From Erinaceus europaeus (taxonomy: Eukaryota > Chordata > Mammalia > Eulipotyphla > Erinaceidae): 64,000 bases of DNA. This document shows positions 1-10,900 of this stretch, piece after piece. Position 1 is the first letter of the stretch. Every line of letters starts with the position of its first letter. The notes under the pieces were generated by a model that was not told the DNA's origin, did no database searches, and saw only the letters and a program-made list of their open reading frames with translations. Location: the NCBI RefSeq assembly GCF_950295315.1, contig NC_080164.1, positions 62,758,042-62,822,041 on the forward strand. The letters are read 5' to 3'. The position numbers and the translations under genes are program-made.

Positions 1-39
1 TATCAAAGTGTAGAGTGTTTCAGAAACTTTAGAAATTCA

Positions 40-397
40 GGGGGTCGGGCGGTAGAGCAGTGGGTTAAGCTCACATGGTGCAAAGTGCAAGGACCGGCAG
101 AAGGATCCCGGTTCGGGCCCCCAGCTCCCCACCTTCAGGGGAGTTCTTCACAGGCAGTGAAGCAGGTCTGCAGGTGTCTGTCTTTCTCTCCCCCTCTGTC
201 TTCCCCTGCTCTCTCCATTTCTCTCTGTCCTATCCAACAACAATGACATCAATAACAATAATAATAATGACCACAACAATGGTAAAACAAACAGGGTAAC
301 AAAAGGGGAAAAAATGGTCTCCAGGAGCAGTGGATTCATGGTGCAGGCACCCAGCCCCGGCAATAACCCTGGTGGCAAAAAAAAAAAAAAAAAAAAA
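40..397 (+). mobile_element. Main hedgehog-type tRNA-derived SINE (ERI-1-like), long form
   Basis: Full-length copy of the dominant SINE of this window. It starts with a tRNA-like head (GGTCGGGCGGTAGAGCAGTGG, then a B-box-like GGTTCGGGCCC). It runs through a pyrimidine-rich body (CTCTCCATTTCTCTCTGTCC), an (AAC/AAT)n simple stretch and a 3' module (CAGGAGCAGTGGATTCATGG ... CAATAACCCTGGTGGC), and ends in about 20 A. A short AAATTCA flanks both ends as a possible target-site duplication. The family name is recalled, not searched. Confidence 0.85.
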
Positions 398-399
398 TT

Positions 400-860
400 C
401 AAAGTAACTTTCAGAAGTTATAAAAGTTATGTACCCTTACATTAGTTTGGTTTTTTTTTTTTCTCAAAATTCTTGTATAAGATGTGTTTATCTTATGAAA
501 GGCCAGATCTACTCTAGCATGTGTACTGCCAAGTGTAAAACCCAGGGCCTCATGTACAGTAAAGCTTTTGCTATACCTACTGAACTATATCCCAGCCCCC
601 TCAAAATTTTTATTTTCAAGTCTGGAAACCATAGAAGAGTTGAAAAAATAATGCACTGAACATCATGCTTCACTTGTATTGACTCTTAATATTTTGCACA
701 TTTACTTCATCTTCTCCCTTCTTTCTCCTCTTATGCACACATACTTTTTTTTCTTCTTTAAATTACATATGAGAGCTTCACATGACACTTATGCTCCACT
801 CTCTGGATTTGTCTGTTTCCTCAGGATTAGATTCAGATCAAACATTTGTCAAGAGTTCTA
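400..860. repeat. Old L1-like sequence within the FAHD2A intron
   Basis: AT-rich sequence with motifs reminiscent of ancient mammalian LINE-1 3' regions, broken by a second-family SINE at about 505-600. The assignment is weak and rests on general resemblance. No exon of FAHD2A is recognisable here. Confidence 0.35.
505..600 (-). mobile_element. Second-family tRNA-derived SINE (ERI-2-like), fragment
   Basis: Reverse-oriented piece with the recognisable chain AAACCCAGGGCCTCATG ... TACTGAACTATATCCCAGCC. That chain is the complement of a tRNA-like head with its B box. The same order of motifs recurs in about 19 places in the window. Confidence 0.6.
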
Positions 861-1205
861 CACAGGTGTCTTTGCGTTGCTATTACAAAACAGAGTGGGT
901 CATTTATAAGCCGTTTATAAGTTCTAGAAGCTGGCAAGGCTGAGACTGGGTGTCATTGTATTTGGTGCCTGGTGAGGGCCCCCTTCCTGTTACACAGTCT
1001 TTTCTTCTGGAGCCTCCCTCACAAGATACAAAGGGCAATGGAACTCTTTGGAGTCTTTTTTTATAAGTGTACTAATCTTATTCATGTTGACTCCACCCTC
1101 ATGATCTAATCACCTTCCAAAGGCACCACTTCCTGATACTATCACATCAGGGGTTAGGTTTCAACATGGAAATGTGCAAGGGACACAGATATTCAATCCA
1201 TAGAA
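860..1205 (-). repeat. Ancient MaLR-type LTR (THE1/MST/MLT1-like)
   Basis: Collinear with the reverse complement of primate MST/THE1-type LTRs as I remember them: TGCTATTACAAAACAGAGTG, then TTTATAAG, GGTGCCTGGTGAGGGCCC, CCCTCATGATCTAATCACC, TTCCAAAGGCACCACTTCC, GGGTTAGGTTTCAACATG, and ATTCAATCCATAG at the end. It is a solo LTR fragment with no internal coding region. The exact subfamily is not determined. Confidence 0.6.
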
Positions 1206-1479
1206 ACTGATGTGTACTTGTGTTGAATCCCTTTGAGACAGTCATGTCAGTGGTCCTTTGATCACTTGTTTTACTTGATGTTCACTAGATCTCTCCATTA
1301 TAAAGGTACATTTCACTCTGGTAATTCATAATTTGTAGGTTAGTATCTGAGTCAATGTTACTATCTTATTGGCTCCCCCCTTTTTTTTCCCAGGGATTCT
1401 CTGGTCACTCATACCTGGACCCATCATTGCTTTGATGGTTAGAGAAAGATCTATTTTCTTCCTACTCTTTAGGGGTTTT

Positions 1480-1605
1480 ATTAATTACCGGAGCACTACA
1501 CAGCTCTTGCTTATTAATGATGTCAGGGATTGAATTTATGACTTCAGAACCTCAGGCATGCAAGTTTTTTCCATAACCAATATGCTGCCCCCCCCCCCAC
1601 TGTGC
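1480..1605 (-). mobile_element. Second-family SINE, degenerate
   Basis: Reverse-oriented. Shows CGGAGCACTACACAGCTC, GTCAGGGATTGAATTTATGA (complement of the B-box region), CCTCAGGCATGCAAG and a terminal run of C replacing the usual head end. Confidence 0.55.
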
Positions 1606-1814
1606 CTTCTACTCTCATTAGCTGGTGTTCTGTGAAGAAACACTGTCTCTTTAAGTATCACTGTGAACTCTTGACTTTATTTGTATTCAATATTTGGTAA
1701 GCTATCACATTCTTTTTGGTACTGAAGTGATCTCTTATTGGATAGTATGGGACTTCAGGCTAACCTTTTCCTCCCATCACAATTTGAGCACTTTCTTTCT
1801 AACCAGTATATTTT

Positions 1815-1970
1815 GGGCTTTTTTATTATTATTATTACATATGAGAGAAAGCTTCACATGAGAGAGAAGAGCCAGAGCACCACTTTGGAACATGCTAGCT
1901 ATGCTAGCAATTGAACCAGAACCTTAGGCACTGAAGTCCAATGCTCTACCAATTGAGCTATTTTCCCAGG
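1815..1970 (-). mobile_element. Second-family SINE, old copy
   Basis: Reverse-oriented. GAGAGAAGAGCCAGAGCACC, AATTGAACCAGAACCTTAGG and CTCTACCAATTGAGCTATTT give the complement of a tRNA-like head. More diverged than the main SINE copies. Confidence 0.6.
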
Positions 1971-2581
1971 TGCTTCAGGCTCATCTCTGCCCTGGACCTG
2001 AAATTAGCCACTTTCCCCCCATGAAGCCAGCTAGATCTTTCTTGAATATAGTGGTATTAAGAGACCAAAACCTGGTATCAGGTGTGTTCCTAGCAACAGC
2101 TCTATTATTACTTTAGTTATTAGAGCAGCCACTTTTTGATGCTAAGTTGTATCTGCTATAGTAGCATTGTGCTAATCATGAACTGAGCATGTTGCCTTAT
2201 TTATTTATTTATTTTGGCCATGTGTATTCTCTGTATGTGAATTGCTTATTTAAGCCTTTGGCCCAATATACTAATGCACTTAGCATAGTGCCTGGTACAG
2301 TGGGTTAACTATTACTACCTATTATCTATCCTTTTTTGGAGTGGAGTAACTTTTAACACTCGGTCTTTCAAGTGTGTTGCTCTTCTAAAGTTACAGTGGG
2401 GAGTTACCTTCTGGTACTGCTGCTGCTGCCCAAAGCTGATGACTCTTCAAGTTACTTCACTGGTCATTCACTTAAGTTGTTGGTGATTACAAATGTAGCC
2501 AGCTAACCCCCTATTAGAGCCCCAGGCCCTGATGCATGACCACAAGGTGAGGAAGTTCTCTGTTCCTTTCCCACTCTACAG

Positions 2582-4467
2582 GAAGTGGACTGGGAGGTGG
2601 AGCTGGCCGTGGTCATTGGGAAAAAAGGCAAGCATATCAAGGTGAGACAGAAATGTGGTGGCAACAATCTCTGGTCAACACATATCTATTCCGATTCTGC
2701 CTTGTCCTTACCTACCTCCTTTGACTTAACTATGACCATAATATGGGATAAAGCTTGAGATCCTTTGTTATAGGGGTTGGTATCACTGATCTAATCTCCA
2801 ATCTAGTAAATTCCTGCTACCTATAGGCCACAGATGCCATGGCTCATGTAGCAGGTTTCACTGTGGCACATGACGTAAGTGCTCGTGATTGGCAAATGAG
2901 ACGCAATGGAAAACAGTGGCTTCTGGGAAAAACCTTTGACACCTTCTGCCCCCTGGGCCCTGCCTTGGTGACCAAGGACAGTGTTCCAGGTAGGTCTTTT
3001 GACCATATGATGTCTCTCCTTCTGCCCTTGCGCATGAGTAAAGAAAAAAAACAGCATTTCAAGAAGTAGAATTGTCGGAGTAAAGAGCTCTGTGCCTTCT
3101 CCCATACACCCCCCACATACACACACATACACACACCCCACTTGCTGATTCCTCATATAGCATGCCTGTCAACCTGGGCCAGCAGACTTCTCTTCTTGTG
3201 TCCCTTTAACCCTTAGAGGACTACTCCTACAGAGGTGGTAGATAAGCACGTGGGAAGTGAATTATAAAGACCAGCACTCTCCTGACAGATGGCCAGGCTT
3301 CCTCTAATTGCCACCCTCTGGATGATAACAAAGCTGACACTTGAGCAGCTTAATGAATGACTATCACAAAGCTCATAAACTTTCTGCAGCAAGAGAGACA
3401 AAAGCACTGTTCACTCCCATTAGAGCAGCATCAGCTGCAAGCAATAAGGGCACAATGAGGCAGGATGGTCAAGAGGGCAGAAGACAGCCACACGGGGAGG
3501 AACACATCCAGGTGGTTCACCACTATATGCAGTCATAGACAACAGTAAACTGCTAGCTGCTCTTAAGGGTGTGTAAAGGATAAAAACCAATTGAAAAAAA
3601 AGCCAAGCTCTTACAGGCAAGCTGTTCCCAGCCAGCATCAGGTGCAGGTGATGTCACTGCCCCTGTCCATGTTGTCCCCCTGTTGCTCTGTACATGCTGA
3701 GTCATTTTTGTATTTGCAGTTACCAGTCTCTGCTATGGATGGACATTTTTAAAGATGTCTCCTTCAGCTTCTGGAATATCCTTCCTTAGTTTACCCAAAT
3801 GATCACTGCAGCTGTTGTGCCAGGTAGTGGATACAGAGGCCTGAGGAAGTATCTAAACAGGAAGTTCCAGTGTACATGTGCAGGGAGCCCAGCAGACAGC
3901 TTGGCCACTTGACAAGTCACATAGACTATGCTTTTACTTTCTAGCTGACTAGAGGAATTTGATGGAGCAAAAAGGGAAACGCTCACGGTGTTCATTTTGC
4001 ATTTCAGATCCACACAATTTAAAGATCTGCTGTCAAGTCAATGGAGAGGTGGTCCAGAGCAGCAATACCAACCAAATGGTGTTTAAGACAGAGGAGCTAA
4101 TAGCCTGGGTCTCCCAGTAAGTGAATGGAACCCCAACCCGTGCACCATCTCTGGCTGTTGCCTCCTCAACCCTGGTCTTATCTGACTCTTTTGCCCCAGG
4201 TTTGTCACTCTTTACCCAGGGGATGTTATCCTAACTGGGACTCCCCCAGGCGTTGGTGTTTTCAGGAAACCTCCTGTCTTTCTCAAGGTAGGTTGTCTAA
4301 AAAGAAAGGGAGCCACAATCCAGAGCCTGGTAGACTTGGCCTAACCTTGAGACCTATATGTGTATAAACCAAGGACTACACCCCTGCAATCTGCTCTGTT
4401 GCAGAAAGGTGATAAGGTTCAGTGTGAGATTGAAGAACTAGGTTCCATCATCAACAGGGTGGTGTGA
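2582..4467 (+). CDS. FAHD2A: FAHD2A, fumarylacetoacetate hydrolase domain-containing protein 2A (C-terminal half; 5 exons)
   Basis: Coding exons 2582-2641, 2827-2989, 4008-4116, 4200-4287 and 4405-4467 join in phase to 160 codons plus TGA. They equal about the last half of the human protein (around 314 residues); earlier exons lie left of the window. All introns have GT/AG ends (for example CTACAG before 2582 and CAAG|GTAGG after 4287). The product is a member of the FAH fold, whose relatives are Mg-dependent decarboxylases or hydrolases of oxo-acids, probably mitochondrial; its own substrate is not firmly established. Family hallmarks visible: the metal-ligand stretch [13 protein letters not shown], then [17 protein letters not shown] with the ligand Asp, [14 protein letters not shown] with the conserved Lys, and [13 protein letters not shown]. 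The gene ends in INRVV. No frameshift or stop is seen. The paralogue FAHD2B of primates is an alternative label, but a single ancestral copy is expected outside primates. Confidence 0.93.
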
Positions 4468-4623
4468 CAGCTCCTGCCACAGACCCTAGACTTTGACAAG
4501 AGATATGAGCATGCTGTCAGGATGTCCAGCACAGGAAGATGCCCAGAGCAGCCCTGGAATTGGACCAGCCTCTTCAAGGCTCCTCTTCCAAAGGGAGGAA
4601 GAGGAAATGGATGGCTTCCCTTC

Positions 4624-4629
4624 AATAAA
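4624..4629 (+). terminator. FAHD2A polyadenylation signal
   Basis: Canonical AATAAA 157 bases after the FAHD2A stop codon, giving a short 3' UTR of about 180 bases. Cleavage is expected near 4645-4660. Confidence 0.7.
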
Positions 4630-4737
4630 ATTTCTCAGGCCCAAATAGCTAGTTGGCTTTTGATACCATTTGTCTCCTTTTAAAGTTTGCTTCTAGGACC
4701 AAGAGAGGACATTCTCTTGAAGTAGGGAAGGAGAGGA

Positions 4738-4772
4738 CACACACACACACACACAAACACACACTCACTCCA
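4738..4772. repeat. (AC)n microsatellite between the two convergent genes
   Basis: Short, slightly interrupted AC repeat. It sits in the roughly 0.2-kb spacer between the FAHD2A poly(A) signal and the 3' end of GPAT2. Confidence 0.85.
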
Positions 4773-4829
4773 AAAGGTCACTGCTGAGAGAAAGTATAAG
4801 CTGGCAAAGGAATATCAAATCTCAAAAGA

Positions 4830-4840
4830 TTTTATAGCCC
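4830..4840 (-). terminator. Possible GPAT2 polyadenylation signal (variant TATAAA)
   Basis: On the minus strand GGGCTATAAAATC lies about 90 bases after the GPAT2 stop. TATAAA is a known weaker variant of AATAAA. No canonical hexamer is closer, so this is the best candidate for a very short 3' UTR. Confidence 0.35.
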
Positions 4841-4925
4841 AACTAAGGATGCACTCCTGCCTTCTGATCTTCTGGGTCCTGGGCATGGGGCTGAGAAGTC
4901 TCTGCGCAGATTCCATCTCACAGTT

Positions 4926-7900
4926 CTAGTTACAAATGAATTGCTGAATGAACTGTTCCAGTTTTTCTTGATTTTCACGGCTGGCAAATATAGGAGACAG
5001 TTGGAGCATAGGGCCTTCAGGGCTAGGTGTACACTGCAGCACCTGAACCACAGAGAAGAGCTGTGAGTGCTTCCCAAAGGGGCCTGGGCCTATCCCCAGA
5101 AAAATGCAGAAACCTCTAAACCCTTTTGCCTTAGTGCTGGGGTATGGTGTCATAATCCATCTGGAAATAGGGACTAGGAGTTTGGGAGATCAAGAAGGGT
5201 GAGAAAACCATCCTACCAAACTGCTTCCACCATACCTACTCTCAGGTTAGAAATAGAAGGCAAGGGAATAGGAAGATGGTGAGTCTGGCCCCACTCACCC
5301 CCAAGTCTCTGAAGGTCCAGATAGCACTGATGGCAAGATTTGGGTCTGCACATTCTGAGGGAAGAGATGTGGAAAGTATAAAGAGGTTAGGGAGCTACTG
5401 AACACAGGTCTTTCTCCCTCTCATTGAAAGAAGGAATCACCAAAGGCCGTCTTCTGTAGCTCTCTTTCCTGGATTTGGTCTGTCACTGCCCAGCAGAGGG
5501 CAGTAGCTAACAGCAGCTTCTCCCCTGCCACCTGGGAGCCTATGCTGGTTCATAGGACTCACCAAAAAAACCATCCTCCTGGGCAGTGGCCTGCAGAAAC
5601 TGGAACAGCTGCTCCACATAGCCAGACTCTGCAGGAGAGAAAAGGCCTAAACCTCAGTTCCACCCATACAGGCAGAGCCCCTTCCCTGAGCTCAGCCTCT
5701 CCCTGAGGATGACCAGAGTGCCTTGCAGGCCTCACCAGTGTCAGGTAGCTGCCCCTGGTGGAGGAAGGTAGCAGCTTGTGCAAAGGCCTTGAGTATTGGG
5801 CTGAGCAGGCGGCAGAGGAAGAGGAAGAAGTCTGGGCAGCGTGACTGCTGGCTGAGCTAAAGCAGGACCAATAGGGTGAGGGAGAGCAGGCCTCCCTCTA
5901 CTGCCTCCTTCCCTAGTGGCTTCTCCCAACGTACCCTGAAATACCGGCCTTCAGCCTCCTCAAAGTCATCACTGTCACTATCAGTAAAGTCACCACTCGG
6001 TTTCCACAAAAGTTTTGCACTTAAACGCTGACGCCCTGTGTCACAGGCTGGCCGGGAACCTGGGGTCTGGGGACCATAAGAATGATTGAGCCCCAGCAGA
6101 CTTGTCAGGTCATTCCTTGGCCCCCAGACCAAGAATTGGCATACTAGGTACACAGAGATAAAGACAGTAAAAGCAGACCTAGGAACTCCTAAGAGAACAT
6201 TCATGGCCACACAAGACTATGACACCAAATGACCCATTTTGCAAGGGGAGGAGTGACCACTCATCCTCAAAGACCACCATCCTGTGAACTAGCAGTGGAG
6301 CAGGGGGACAGGAGGTGTGCTGCAAAGCTCAGAGGCATACTTGTCCATTCTGGCCATAATGGGTATACTTGTCAGGGCAGGTATTGTCTGTCAAATCCTA
6401 AAGTGGTGGCAGAGGCAGAACCACCTGTGTTGGGCCATGGGGCTGCCCACCCCATGCTATATGGGCTAGGAAGTACCCAGGGCATCTGTCATTAAGGGTG
6501 GGAGGCTTGAGGCCCTACCTACCTCTTCAGCAACCAGGAGCCCACACTGAATGAGCCGGTCCAGCACCTCCTGACAGTAGCAATAGGAAGACTGACAGGG
6601 CTGGGGAGAAAGATACCCACATGGCCTTGAACCAGGTGATAGGGGACTGGCCAGAGGAAGACAGGCAGGGCAGACCTACTACTATAAGAGGCCTTAGGGA
6701 TAAGGTGGGCAACCGAGAGGGGAGGCCTGACCTGGAGCAGTAGCAGATCCTGTGGCAGCAGGTGCATCAGCAGCAGGATCTGGCGGTACAGCTCACTCTG
6801 GCTCAGAAGCTCAATGCCCTGCAGCTCCCAGGGCCCCTCAGGGGGCACTCTGCCTGCCAACAGCCCTCGCACAGCACAGGCTGGGAAGGGGCTGGGTGTG
6901 AGGAGGGAAGCCATTACTCTCAGCCCTGCATGCATCCTACCCTGGGAACTCACCACCAACTGCTTCACTCAAGAAGGCAGGCAGCAGCTCTGCACTCAGA
7001 CGTGCTAGATGTGTGATGCCTGGACCAGGCCGTGGGACCACCAGCAAGTCTCCCTGGTGGACACGCAGCAGCGTCACGTGCTCCCGCAGCAGGCTCAGCG
7101 TGTGCTGCACCAGGCACCGTAACTGTCCTGAGAATCCCACGTCAAAGCCACGCAACAGTGTCTCCTCTGCCAGCCAGGAGAACTCCCCCAGGAGTCGTGA
7201 CAGGTACACGCCCTGGGTGGACGGTGCAGGAGCTAAGCAGAAGGTCCAACCTCTATGCCCATCCCCTCACCACACTGTGCCTACCTTCTGGTGCTTGAAC
7301 AGCAGCAGTGTTGCCATAATAGTTGTGCTCATGACTGCTGAGCTGGCTACGCTGGCTAAGGTGGGCAGAAAGGGTAATAAAGAGGCATAGGTGCAGGGAT
7401 GCTGGTGAGGGGCCCAGGCTCAGAAGCCTAACAGTCCCTCTGTCACAGTCTTCCCAGTCATGAATTGTCTTCCCCTGACACCCCCACCCCAGATACTGCT
7501 CCGTCCAGGAAAGGGGAGCACAAGCATGGTCTTTTGAGTGTCAGTCTCACAGTAGAAAATCAGCATTGACCAAATACAAAGTGACAGGTGAGAAGCTCAA
7601 GGACCTTCTCTGTACCACAGAACACTTGAGACGATGGTAGTGTTAATTTTATTAAGAGCACATTCTGAGGCCAGAGAATATGATGCCTGAGGTACAGAGG
7701 TCTCAGGTTCTGTCCTCAACACCACCATGAGTCAGAGCTGAGCAGAGCTCTGGTAAAAAAGAAGAAGAAAAAGAAAAAGGGGTGGTACAGACAACAGAGA
7801 CCATGTCATCATGCACAATGGCTCAGAGAGGCTGTATGAAGAACCCAAGATGTCCTGGATGTGACCTTAGGCTGATGGCTCAGGAAGGCATGTGCCCTTG

Positions 7901-10900
7901 CACAGCTTGCTTGAACTCAGGCAGGGGGATGTCAGGTACAAAAATTCACTTGGAATAGAGGACCCTGACAACTGACCAACCCAGAGAGAAGGGACGTCTC
8001 AGGACCCTCCCCCAAATGCCTGGAGCAAATTCCCACTCACCATTCAGCACATGACGACTCAGCCTTCTGACCAGAAGCTGGTCCTCTTCCTTGAAGTCCA
8101 GAAGGGGCCCGGTTACTGGAGTCCACTCCTGCTCCTTTTCAGTGTCTGGGACGACATTACTGGGATAGAAACATAGATTACACAATGAAGGAACCACACC
8201 TAAATTCAGTTGTGGGGGAATCCAGAGTTTACTCAAAGGTGAGGGTGCTATCCAACCCCAGCACCAGGGCAGGGGACAGCCTTTGACCCTGTTCGCCACA
8301 CCCCACGCTCAGTATAGGCAGTGAGGGCTGTCTAGAGCTGTTATAGATGACCCAAGGTTATTTGGTAAGGGAAGGCTAGAACTACTGATGTGTTAGTGTT
8401 ATGAGGGGCCAAAGGGCTGCCAGCCTTGCATCCCTGCCCGTACCATTGGCCCAGCACAATGGGCTGCAGTAGTTGCTCCAAGGTCTGCCTGCTGCCCCAG
8501 CAGCTTCTGGCATTGATGGTATATTCCTGCTCAGGACAAGGATTTTAGGTGACCTGCTGTAGCCCAGAGGAAACTTGTACAGAGTCCACCTGAGATAGGT
8601 AAGGATACTCCTGCAGAGGTTTTGAGGGCCAAGCTGCCAGAAGTCCCAGGATAGATCACGGGTATCTTAAGCCTTGCCCTTAAGACTTCATACCTGCAGT
8701 GAGAAGGGCTGGGCCAGGTGCACACGGACACAGGCCCGGTGGCTGCAGCCCCAGCCTCGCAGGCTCCGCAAAACAGCAAATGCTGCAGTCCACAGCCCCA
8801 GAGGGGCAGAGGCCTGCAGGGAAAGACAAATCAAGTAAACCAGCTTCAGCGGGGCACTACTGCTCAATTCTTATCTTTTAAAAATGTTTTATGACCTCAA
8901 CTCTCCTGTTTTCTCACCCACAAAAGAAACCCCTTCTTAGTAGAGCCTTTTGAGAAGAAAATGATAGCAATAGCCTTGGAAAATGCCACAGGATAATTAT
9001 AGAGAATAGAATTCCTTTCCCCTCCCCCCCATCCCAGCCCTCAGTGGGACTTGGCCATAGGATACAACAGTGCTCCTCTTTGGAGACAGTGTTCTCTTCG
9101 GGTCTCCAGGGGTAGAAGGGTCTCACATGGTGTGCACCACGGGGTGCATTTGGAACAAGGTCATAGGTGATAGCCACTGGTACCAGCATAGCATCTGGAA
9201 CAATGCCCAGCTGGACTGCCTGGACCACCAGTCCCAGCCAGGCCTGACCCAGAGCTGATAGCCGTGGCCCCTGGGCCCAAGGGGGTTCCTCAAGGAAGAT
9301 GAGTAGGGGTTGCCTGCTGAGTAGCAGCTGCTCCATAGCCTGGAGAGGGAGGGTGGCAGGTGTCAAGGTCAGATCAGCAATAGACCCCTGTACCTTTGGC
9401 CCGGCATCATGCACAACAACTGGGGAAACTCACCGCATGGACCACAGCCCTTGCAAGGGCCCCTTCAGGACTGTCCAGTGAGAAGTTGGCCTCTAGAGGC
9501 AGGAAAAGCCCCCCGAGCTTTCTCAGCAGAGCCCTGTGGAGCAGGGAAGAGCCTGGTGAGAGAAGGAGCTCAGGGCCAGGGACAAAGCAAGAAGTAGTGA
9601 GAGCCTTGTCTCACTCAGGATCACCCCACAGCATTACTGAACACCAAGGTCAAGCATGACCCTACTACCAAAAGCTGACCTTCCATCTAAGTTCCAAAGT
9701 CTGGGCTGGCAAAGGTTGGGAGAAAAGAAGGAAAAGGGCCCAAGGGAACAGCTGGCAACACACTTCCTATACATCTAGCTGCCCCAGGCTGAGAAGTTCT
9801 CCCATGTATTACTAGTGCTACAAAGCTTTTACCTGAGAGTAGGGGAGAAGAAACGGGGGTCCCAAGCCACACGAAGCACGCCCAGGCCCTGGGAGAGCAG
9901 AACAAAGGGCAGCAGGATTCCATCCAAGAGTGACTTGTGCGTAGAGAGGAGGATGAGTGGTGAGCCCTGCTTAGGAGAGAGGAAGGGGGAAGTGCCCACT
10001 CACCCACCACCCCGGAAACTGTACCTCCAGACCCAGGGCGGCCCCAGAGGGCAGGATGGTGCAGCCAAACAATACTTTCTCTGAGCACTTTCCTCACAAG
10101 TGAAGGGCTGTATCAACAATTTTAAGGTAACACACTGACGTAATGGTTAAGAACATGATGAAAAGACGTTAAGAGAAAACCTCGTGGGAGCAAGACCGTG
10201 AGACATGAAGAGAAGGTCATCAAAGACCAGTGGATTTTTCCCACCAGCTGATGGGTCTTGTCCTGACTCAAGAGCTTGGCGGAGCCTCTTGAGCCACCCC
10301 CATCACAGTGGAGGGTGGGCCTTACCGCCTGTGCTGCTTTGTGGACCATCTTCATTTGGCCCTTGTGGAGCTGCACATTCAAGAAGAGGCAGTTCAGAAT
10401 CCGCAGTAGTGCCCAGCTGAAGATCCTAGGAAGCAATGCCTAGTCTAAGATGTGGTGGGCACTGCCCAGGAGGCACAGGCCACAGCTTCTCAGGGAGCCA
10501 GCCAACCACCTAGCGCTCCTCCAAGACCGGTGCTGCTACCATCCCCCCTACAGAAGCAGACAGTGAAGCTCGGTGAGGTTACAGAAGCTGCTGAACAGCA
10601 GAGAAAGCTGAGGAGTGGTGGTGCCGAGACTCTCAAGAAGAATTCATGGTGCAGCTGCCTCATATCAGTTTCAGAGTAGCTCCCAGACTCCATTTCCCCC
10701 AAAGGTTAGAGGATCAAAGAACTCTCTAGCTCTCTAGTGAAATAAAAGGAGGATTTAGTGATATATGCAGGGAAGAGGGTAGCTAGAAGGGCAGAGATCC
10801 TGAGGGGTTTCCCAGGGATTAGCTTTAGTTAGGATGAAAGTATAGGTGTATATATGTAGGAAACGAGGTGATATGGTGGACAACAGCATGACCCCATCTG

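Larger units (their letters stand above)
1206..2581. other. FAHD2A intron, old repeats and unassigned sequence
   Basis: No exon seen. The stretch at 1970-2060 (AGGCTCATCTCTGCCCTGGA ... AGACCAAAACCTGG) resembles an old L1M-type 3' region. The rest has no feature I can name apart from two reverse-oriented second-family SINEs listed separately. Confidence 0.4.

Noticed and set aside
860..1205. LTR sequence that might indicate an endogenous retrovirus
   Set aside because: A fragmentary, ancient MaLR-type solo LTR. No gag, pol or env similarity lies near it.
3108..3140. CA-rich stretch in a FAHD2A intron considered as a microsatellite of note
   Set aside because: Short and interrupted; ordinary intronic sequence.
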